Assembly (NCBI RefSeq): GCF_002866925.1
Contig: NZ_PKUQ01000008.1
Coordinates: 1-32,479 of the forward strand
Direction: 5' to 3'
From: Cohaesibacter celericrescens
Lineage (GTDB): Bacteria; Pseudomonadota; Alphaproteobacteria; Rhizobiales; Cohaesibacteraceae
Length of the DNA: 32,479 bases
The position numbers and the translations under genes are program-made. This document shows positions 27,003-32,479 of this stretch, piece after piece (position 1 is the stretch's first letter; the number at the start of each line of letters is the position of its first letter). Below the pieces are notes generated by a model. The model had not been told where the DNA came from. It saw nothing but the letters and a program-made list of their open reading frames with translations, and ran no database searches.

Positions 27003-27865
27003 CAGATATCTCCCCGCGCAGTGTCCAATACCAGATTGCCGCCCAGGATCGGATCATCCACGTGCACAAAGGCTTCCATGGCTTCCCGATAAGCGGGCAA
27101 CACTTCGGTCGGCGTGCCGTCGCCCATCAGGGAGCCTTTTTCGAGCCAAATAATCCGATCAAAAGAAGCAAGATGATCAATATCATGGGTCACAAGCAGC
27201 ACTTGTTGATCCAGCTTGTCCAGCCAGTCAAACAGGCGACGCGACGTAGGCCAGTCCAGCCCAGCGAAAGGCTCATCCAAAAAAATGACCTTGGGCTCCA
27301 TCGCCAAAACAGCCATCAAACAGACCAGATGGCGCTGGCCCTGTGACAATGTAAAAGTGCCACGCTCGGCCCATTCCGAGCGACCAAAGGCCTTGAGGAA
27401 CGCTTTTGCTTTCTCTCGCGCCTGCTTTTTATCGCCGCACAGGCTTTCCAGCCCGAAGGCGATTTCTTCTTCGACTGTGGGGAAAATGATCTGATGATCT
27501 GGGTTCTGAAAAATAAGCCCAATGGTACGGATAGCGGCAGCGCGGTCTTTATAGACATCCACCCCATGAATGCGAATATTGCCATCAGTTGGCGCAACGA
27601 GGCCGGACATCAAGCGCGACAAGGTCGATTTGCCCGAGCCGTTGCGCCCGATCAACCCGATCCGTCGCTCTGTCAATTTTAAGGACAGATTGTCGAAAAA
27701 CGGCGTGCCGTCCAGCTTGTGCGAAAGATTGCTCACGACGATGCCTGCGTCGTTCAATGCTTCGCTTGCGTCTGGAATATGGTCAGCGATGGTTTTTCTC
27801 CCGCTTCTTACCGGTGGATACCGGACTCGACAAAAGTTGGATAAGCCATACCCAAGATCGCGCAT
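27002..27865 (-). CDS. bioM: Biotin ECF transporter ATP-binding A component
   Basis: BioM energises biotin uptake by BioNY. The ABC ATPase core begins at about GIVVSNLSHKLDG and contains Walker A GRNGSGKST, the Q-loop FQNPDHQ typical of ECF ATPases, signature LSQGQRH, Walker B VIFLDEPFAG and the switch His in VTHDIDH. The start is uncertain. ATG 27865 leaves an unusual extension of about 41 residues before the ABC fold; GTG 27877 has GAGG upstream, while TTG 27757 or GTG 27736 would remove most of the extension. No convincing BioR box was found upstream. Confidence 0.9.
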   Translation of the reverse strand: MRDLGYGLSNFCRVRYPPVRSGRKTIADHIPDASEALNDAGIVVSNLSHKLDGTPFFDNLSLKLTERRIGLIGRNGSGKSTLSRLMSGLVAPTDGNIRIHGVDVYKDRAAAIRTIGLIFQNPDHQIIFPTVEEEIAFGLESLCGDKKQAREKAKAFLKAFGRSEWAERGTFTLSQGQRHLVCLMAVLAMEPKVIFLDEPFAGLDWPTSRRLFDWLDKLDQQVLLVTHDIDHLASFDRIIWLEKGSLMGDGTPTEVLPAYREAMEAFVHVDDPILGGNLVLDTARGDI

Positions 27866-27966
27866 AAAAACCAGCACGCCAAAGCCTCAAACGCCGTCTA
27901 TAAGGCGATGTATGTGGAGAAAATGCCGCAGCTCAGAGCTTCACACCGCTGCTTGCTCTTGTTCTC

Positions 27967-27991
27967 GTAAAAAGAGGGCCGGTCGGCCCTC
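27967..27991 (-). terminator. Terminator of the acyl-CoA synthetase gene
   Basis: GAGGGCCG (27974-27981) and CGGCCCTC (27984-27991) form a perfect 8-bp GC-rich stem with a two-base loop. On the minus strand it is followed by TTTTTACG. It lies about 35 bases beyond the synthetase stop. Confidence 0.85.
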
Positions 27992-28024
27992 AACTTTGTT
28001 TCGCCTTAAAGCGTGTAACTTGCC

Positions 28025-29926
28025 CTACTGGTCCTGCTGCCATTGCCATGGGCGTGTGAACTGGCCCAACGCATGGCTGAGCGCCTCTTTGTCCACATTG
28101 TTCGAATTGCGCAGTTCTGCAACGAGGCCTCGTTTTTTATCCTCAATTACCCTGACAACTTCGGTGTCGAACCCCTTTTCAACCAGCACCTCGTTATAAA
28201 CGCGACTGATGGCGAGCTTCCGTAAATCGGGTTTGAAGACTTTTCCAACCGCCGTCTTGGGTAACTCAGGCAGCACTTCAATATGTTTGGGAATAGCCGC
28301 GCGTTCATGAATGTGCCGCTTGGCATAGATGAGCAAGTCTTCTGCATCGACATTTGTACCGTCTACAAGTTCGACATAGGCGCAAGGCAACTCGCCGGCG
28401 TGGGCATCAGGCTGACCGATGGCCCCAACAAAGGCCACCGACGGATGCCCTGCCAGTGCTTCTTCAATTTCAGCGGGATCAATATTGTGCCCACCGCGAA
28501 TGATCAAATCTTTGGCGCGGCCTGTAATCCAGAGGTAACCATCCTCATCCAGACGCCCCAAATCTCCGGTTCGCAGATAAAGATCATGGTGAAAGAGGTC
28601 ATGGTTTTTATCGAGCTCTGTATAAGTCGAACCTGTCAGCACACCCGGGCTATCAATACAGATTTCACCAACTTCATCGGTTGCACATTCGACAGGCCCG
28701 TCTTTGGTGTGCTCCAGAATTTTAACCGTCGTATAGGGAAACGGAAGGCCGACAGACCCGACCTTTTTGGGGCCATCAGATGGATTGCATGACACCAGAC
28801 AGGTGGCTTCGGTTAGACCATAGCCTTCCAGAATATTTACACCGGTTGCTTTTTCAAACCGGCGATACAACTCAAGTGGCAATGGCGCAGAGCCGGAAAA
28901 TGCTGTTTTTACGCTGGAAACGTCAGCATCCACAGGGCGCTGCATCAAAGCCGAAAGGGCGGTTGGCACCGTGATAATAAAAGAGATTTGCCAGCGCTCG
29001 ATCAATTTCCAGAAATTATCAAACACCCCGTCGCCGCGATAGCCCTTGGGTGTCGGAAAGACACCATGCGCTCCAGAGGCCAGCATCGACATGACAATCA
29101 CATGGCACGCAAAGACGTGGAACAAAGGCAACGGACACATGATATTGTCATCATGACTGAACATCAACCTTGAGCCGACCCAGCCATTATAAAGCATGCC
29201 AGAATAAGTGTGTTGCGCCACTTTGGGCATACCCGTCGTTCCGCCTGTATGGAAATAAGCGGCAACACGATCTTCTTGCTCGTCCTCATAGGTTAGTCGA
29301 TCAGACGGCTGTTTGCTCATCTCTTTGTTAAAACTGAGAATGTCGGCGTGATGCATCGCCGCGCGCGGATTTTTGGGCCGGATCAAGGGGATGATCATTT
29401 TCTTTATCCCCGTCACATAACGCAGCAGATCCACTTCTAGAATCGTCTGCACACGCGGCGCATGCCTAACCGCTTCGGCAACCTTCTCGGCAACATCCGT
29501 TTGGGGAAAGGCTCGCAACGTGACCACAACACGAGCATTGGTTTCGCGCAAGATGGCGGCGATTTGCTCGGTTTCAAGCATAGGATTGATGGGGCTGACA
29601 ATACCGGCGACCATGCCACCGAGCATGGTGATCAGTGTCTCATTGCTATTGGGCAGAATATACGCAACGACATCATCCTGACCGACACCCAACTTTCGAA
29701 ACAAATTGGCAGCCTGGGTCACTTTGCCCTTCAACTGCACCCAGGTCAGAGTTTCAGCCCTGTCAGTCGCCCCAGAGAATAGTTGAAAAGAAACAGCCTT
29801 GTGATCGGGATAGCATTGGGTTGTGCGTGACAATTGCCCATAAATGGTGACAGGCACATCACGCCCCTCGTAGGGCTTATCATTTTCTATCGCAAGACAG
29901 TCTTCCCGCGTGGCAAATCGGACCAT
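28025..29926 (-). CDS. AMP-forming acyl-CoA synthetase (long-chain type)
   Basis: A 633-residue member of the adenylate-forming (ANL) superfamily that activates a carboxylic, probably fatty, acid to its CoA thioester. The phosphate loop HTGGTTGMPK is at about 226-235, followed by the GYGLTEAT adenine motif, YLRTGDLG, the hinge GRAKDLIIRGG and the C-terminal catalytic lysine region KTAVGKVFKPDLRK. GGGAGG lies five bases before the ATG. It is alone, with a strong terminator. Substrate chain length cannot be read from the sequence, so no symbol is given. Confidence 0.92.
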   Translation of the reverse strand: MVRFATREDCLAIENDKPYEGRDVPVTIYGQLSRTTQCYPDHKAVSFQLFSGATDRAETLTWVQLKGKVTQAANLFRKLGVGQDDVVAYILPNSNETLITMLGGMVAGIVSPINPMLETEQIAAILRETNARVVVTLRAFPQTDVAEKVAEAVRHAPRVQTILEVDLLRYVTGIKKMIIPLIRPKNPRAAMHHADILSFNKEMSKQPSDRLTYEDEQEDRVAAYFHTGGTTGMPKVAQHTYSGMLYNGWVGSRLMFSHDDNIMCPLPLFHVFACHVIVMSMLASGAHGVFPTPKGYRGDGVFDNFWKLIERWQISFIITVPTALSALMQRPVDADVSSVKTAFSGSAPLPLELYRRFEKATGVNILEGYGLTEATCLVSCNPSDGPKKVGSVGLPFPYTTVKILEHTKDGPVECATDEVGEICIDSPGVLTGSTYTELDKNHDLFHHDLYLRTGDLGRLDEDGYLWITGRAKDLIIRGGHNIDPAEIEEALAGHPSVAFVGAIGQPDAHAGELPCAYVELVDGTNVDAEDLLIYAKRHIHERAAIPKHIEVLPELPKTAVGKVFKPDLRKLAISRVYNEVLVEKGFDTEVVRVIEDKKRGLVAELRNSNNVDKEALSHALGQFTRPWQWQQDQ

Positions 29927-30260
29927 GCATTCCTCCCCGTGAGCGCGCCTCTTGTTTTGGCCCTTTTTTATTATTCGCCGCTCTGTTTAAAATAGGCTGG
30001 CAATGGTTTTGGGGCAAGGCACTGGTTCCTCGCTGAGCACTATAAATGTTGACGTTACGTAAAATGGAGCCAGACTTTGGTCTAAAATCAACAACCATTA
30101 GATCAAATATATGCCTATGGTTTGAGGTCTGATGAATGCGACAAGCAGTAACATAGATTGTTCTGGTGTCATTATATCTCAGTTCTTGTTGGTGCATCTT
30201 GCGGCGCAGGACCACTGATTTGAGTTTTCCAAATACGCATTTCACAGGAGGTTTCCGTAC

Positions 30261-30289
30261 TTTACCCATCCCCCCAGGGGGGATATGAT
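30261..30289 (+). promoter_or_regulatory. Promoter with metal-sensor operator in its spacer
   Basis: TTTACC (30261-30266) and TATGAT (30284-30289) are exactly 17 bases apart. The spacer is filled by the perfect 17-base palindrome ATCCCCCC-A-GGGGGGAT (30268-30284), the G/C-tract type of site bound by CsoR/RcnR-family repressors. The predicted start (about 30296) coincides with the AUG of the sensor, so the transcript may be leaderless. The remaining part of the 369-base gap 29927-30295 contains only the synthetase's ribosome-binding site and no gene. Confidence 0.75.
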
Positions 30290-30295
30290 GTCATC

Positions 30296-30598
30296 ATGAC
30301 CGATGAATCAAATGACGACCATTCGCACCTCCACATCCACGCCAGTCATCCTGCTATCACCAAGCGATTAAAGCGCGCTTCAGGGCACCTGTCGCATGTG
30401 ATTGAGATGATTGAGACCCATGCGGGCTGTACAGACATTGCACAACAATTACACGCTGTGGAGAAGGCCATCACCAATGCCAAGCGCGTGCTGATTCAGG
30501 ATCACATTGATCATTGCCTGGAAGGCTCTGTGGAGGCAGATGATGCCACACGCTCAGCCACCCTTGCCGATTTTAAAACCATCGCCAAATATCTGTAG
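30296..30598 (+). CDS. CsoR/RcnR-family metal-responsive repressor, InrS-like ligand set
   Basis: A 100-residue all-helical DNA-binding repressor of the DUF156/CsoR family that releases DNA on metal binding. Aligning its Gly30 with RcnR Gly20 places His13, Cys45, His70 and Cys74 at the four ligand positions. RcnR has His-Cys-His-His and CsoR has Cys-His-Cys without the N-terminal His, whereas this H-C-H-C set is that of the cyanobacterial nickel sensor InrS. The N-terminus is His-rich (HSHLHIHASH). An upstream ATG at 30285 is out of frame and closed. It is followed after 8 bases by the exporter. Nickel is the best guess; copper or cobalt are not excluded. Confidence 0.9.
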   Translation: MTDESNDDHSHLHIHASHPAITKRLKRASGHLSHVIEMIETHAGCTDIAQQLHAVEKAITNAKRVLIQDHIDHCLEGSVEADDATRSATLADFKTIAKYL

Positions 30599-30606
30599 GC
30601 ACCCGC

Positions 30607-31935
30607 ATGTTAGAAATTTTGAAAATTCGAAGTTTCCGTCATTTGTTTATGGCGCAAATTGTTGCTTTGCTAGGCACGGGGCTTGCCACAGTTGCGCTTG
30701 GGCTGTTGGCCTATGATCTGTCAGGGCAAGACGCCGGTATGGTGCTGGGCATCGTGTTTGGCATCAAAATGGTGGCCTATGTGGGCATTGCACCAGTGGC
30801 AGGTGCCTTTGCCAATTATGTCCCACGCAGAACCCTGTTGGTTGCTCTGGATTGTGTGCGGGGTTTTATTGCCTGCCTGCTGCCCTTTGTCGGTGAGGTT
30901 TGGCAAATATTTGTGCTGATTTTTGTGATGCAAGCAGCCTCGGCGGCGTTCACGCCGACATTTCAAGCCACTCTGCCCGACATCCTGCCAGAAGAGAAAG
31001 ACTATACGCGTGCGTTGTCACTCTCTCGTCTGGCCTATGATCTGGAAAGCATCATCACCCCGACGCTGGCCGCCTTTGTGCTGATCTTTGCCAGCTATCA
31101 TGCGCTTTTTTATGGCACAGCGATCGGCTTCATCGGATCAGGCCTGTTGATTGTATCGGTTCTGCTGCCCTCCCCTGCACCCGACAGTAAACGGCGCTCG
31201 GTTTATGAACGGACCACACGCGGCATACGCATCTATTTTGCAACCCCCAGACTTCGCGGATTGTTGGCGCTTTGTATGGTGGTTGCCTCAATAGGGGCGA
31301 TGGTTCTTGTCAATACCGTGGTGCTTGTGCAGTCCGAACTGGGATTGGATGCCGTTTATGTCGCCTATACATTGGGCGCTTTTGGTGGCGGTTCCATGCT
31401 GGTGGCGCTGGTGATGCCCCGCCTGTTGGATCATTTACCCGACCGGCAAATGATGCTGACAGGTGCAAGCATAATGGTTGCGACGCTTGCTGCCCTATTT
31501 ATTGTTTCAGGGGCGGGTCATTTCAGCTGGTTGTCGTTGCTCGTCAGCTGGGTTTTTGTCGGAGCCGGATATTCTGCGGTTCTGACCCCTTCGGGTCGTT
31601 TGTTACAGCGGTCCTCCCACAAGGAAGACCGCCCCGCACTTTATGCGGCGCAGTTTGCCCTGTCTCACGCCTGTTGGCTGATCAGCTATCCGCTTTCAGG
31701 CTTTCTGCAAACCCGATTTGGCATGGATGTTACGCTCGGAGTGTTGTCTTTGATCGGATTTATAAGTCTGGTGGCGGCATCGCGGATTTGGCCTGCCAAA
31801 GCCAAACGCGATCTTTACCACACCCATCCCGATCTGCCCGACAATCATCCACATCTTGAAGGTAGTGATCACACCAAAGGACACAGCCACACCTATGTGA
31901 TTGATGATTATCACACCCAGTGGCCGCATCGCTAA
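30607..31935 (+). CDS. MFS metal (probably nickel) exporter with His-rich C-terminus
   Basis: A 442-residue major-facilitator permease with about 12 hydrophobic segments in two halves around a central loop (about 195-210, PAPDSKRRSVYERTTRG). The last 41 residues, after about 401, are cytoplasmic-type and carry nine histidines (YHTHPDLPDNHPHLEG and SDHTKGHSHTY). The same design is seen in NreB and NrsD nickel-resistance permeases. Position eight bases after a CsoR-family sensor supports metal efflux at the inner membrane. The specific metal is inferred. The gene converges on the following gene. Confidence 0.85.
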   Translation: MLEILKIRSFRHLFMAQIVALLGTGLATVALGLLAYDLSGQDAGMVLGIVFGIKMVAYVGIAPVAGAFANYVPRRTLLVALDCVRGFIACLLPFVGEVWQIFVLIFVMQAASAAFTPTFQATLPDILPEEKDYTRALSLSRLAYDLESIITPTLAAFVLIFASYHALFYGTAIGFIGSGLLIVSVLLPSPAPDSKRRSVYERTTRGIRIYFATPRLRGLLALCMVVASIGAMVLVNTVVLVQSELGLDAVYVAYTLGAFGGGSMLVALVMPRLLDHLPDRQMMLTGASIMVATLAALFIVSGAGHFSWLSLLVSWVFVGAGYSAVLTPSGRLLQRSSHKEDRPALYAAQFALSHACWLISYPLSGFLQTRFGMDVTLGVLSLIGFISLVAASRIWPAKAKRDLYHTHPDLPDNHPHLEGSDHTKGHSHTYVIDDYHTQWPHR

Positions 31936-31949
31936 GGCGTTGGTTCACA

Positions 31950-32479
31950 CTATTGGGCAAGGCCTAGGCTTTGCAGTCGGGCAACCGTTTGTGGCAACTG
32001 CTCCTTACGGTCCCGAACTTCGAGTATAAGGCGAGGTGTCGCGCTGATGTCGGCCAATGCCTTGAATACCCCACCCCACGGCACGGTTCCTTCACCGGGA
32101 TGCCAGTGGCGGTCTGCATAGCCATCGGCATCCTGTAGATGGACATGGCCAAGAAGGCTTCCCGCTGTATAAATGAAGTCGGCAACCGGCGGCGCCTTGA
32201 ACTGGCCATGGGCAAAATGGGCATGTCCCGTATCGATCGAGACTTTCAGCATCGGGCTCTTGATTGCCTTGACCAAAGAGTTGCGCAAGCTTGGGTCTGA
32301 ATCGGCCACATTTTCGAGCATCAAACAACACCCGATCTGTTCGGCACGATTGAGAACTGGCGCCAGCGTATTGGCGGCGGCCTCGATCATCTCATCGCGC
32401 ATGGAAGGAAATGTCATGGAATTGAGCGTATGGAACATGTTGAACGGGCTATGCACCACCATGTGGGTTGCACCAAGTC
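31950..32479 (-). CDS. Sugar phosphate isomerase/epimerase-like TIM-barrel protein (5' end cut off)
   Basis: The open frame continues through the window edge (LGATHMVVHSPFN), so the ATG at 32462 is internal and only the C-terminal portion of about 176 residues is present. Features of the xylose-isomerase-like TIM barrel (IolE/COG1082) are the metal-ligand Glu in MLENVAD, SIDTGHAHFAHG, GHVHLQDADG with the following HWHPGEGTVPW, and the final LILEVRD. Substrate unknown. It is convergent with the exporter, 14 bases apart, and probably unrelated to metal efflux. Confidence 0.85.
   Translation of the reverse strand, partial: LGATHMVVHSPFNMFHTLNSMTFPSMRDEMIEAAANTLAPVLNRAEQIGCCLMLENVADSDPSLRNSLVKAIKSPMLKVSIDTGHAHFAHGQFKAPPVADFIYTAGSLLGHVHLQDADGYADRHWHPGEGTVPWGGVFKALADISATPRLILEVRDRKEQLPQTVARLQSLGLAQ

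Noticed and set aside
27897..27906. Half-match to a BioR box (TTATAGACGG on the minus strand) before bioM
   Set aside because: Only 7 of 10 positions fit TTATAGATAA and the right half-site is missing.

Overview
The window looks like a chromosomal segment of an alphaproteobacterium, most likely of the Rhizobiales/Hyphomicrobiales type. The reasons are the BioMNY-type biotin ECF transporter, a BadF/BadG-type N-acetylglucosamine kinase, a moderate-GC coding style, and the general gene mix. The genus cannot be fixed from sequence alone. No rRNA, tRNA, CRISPR array, insertion sequence or integrase was seen.

Layout. The left end holds a possible gene tail and a strong hairpin (2-158). Next is the conserved pair of a giant alpha-2-macroglobulin-like protein and penicillin-binding protein 1C (311-8020), thought to act together in periplasmic defence and cell-wall repair. 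Single metabolic genes follow: purU, a glutathione S-transferase, a ferredoxin-reductase-type flavoprotein and guanine deaminase (8112-12595). The amino-sugar genes nagK (12969-13904) and nagA (17483-18643) bracket an accessory insert. That insert carries a Hint (hedgehog/intein-type) protein, a translationally coupled, very AT-rich small membrane protein preceded by a G9 tract, and the DNA glycosylase alkC. After it come qorB with a divergent LysR regulator (18994-20876), the proton-translocating transhydrogenase pntA-pntB (20931-23955), glucokinase (24492-25499), the biotin uptake operon bioM-bioN-bioY (25791-27865) and a long-chain acyl-CoA synthetase (28025-29926). The right end is a two-gene metal module (30261-31935): a CsoR/RcnR-family sensor and an MFS exporter with a His-rich tail. 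A truncated sugar-phosphate isomerase/epimerase-like gene runs off the edge.

Most interesting points. (1) By alignment on the RcnR fold, the metal sensor shows a His13-Cys45-His70-Cys74 ligand set. This is the pattern of the cyanobacterial nickel sensor InrS rather than RcnR or FrmR, and the neighbouring exporter resembles NrsD/NreB. A perfect 17-bp C6/G6 palindrome exactly fills the spacer of a good promoter, whose predicted start falls on the AUG, so the mRNA may be leaderless. (2) The Hint protein and its coupled small partner (about 27% GC, with a G9 run between ribosome-binding site and start codon) look like a horizontally acquired, possibly phase-variable, undescribed pair. (3) The macroglobulin keeps its thioester motif, has a PAN domain added at the N-terminus and lacks a lipobox.

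Several intrinsic terminators are clear, notably those for pntB, purU and the acyl-CoA synthetase, and one lies between nagK and the Hint gene. Start sites were moved from the longest open frame where a ribosome-binding site or family alignment argued for it.
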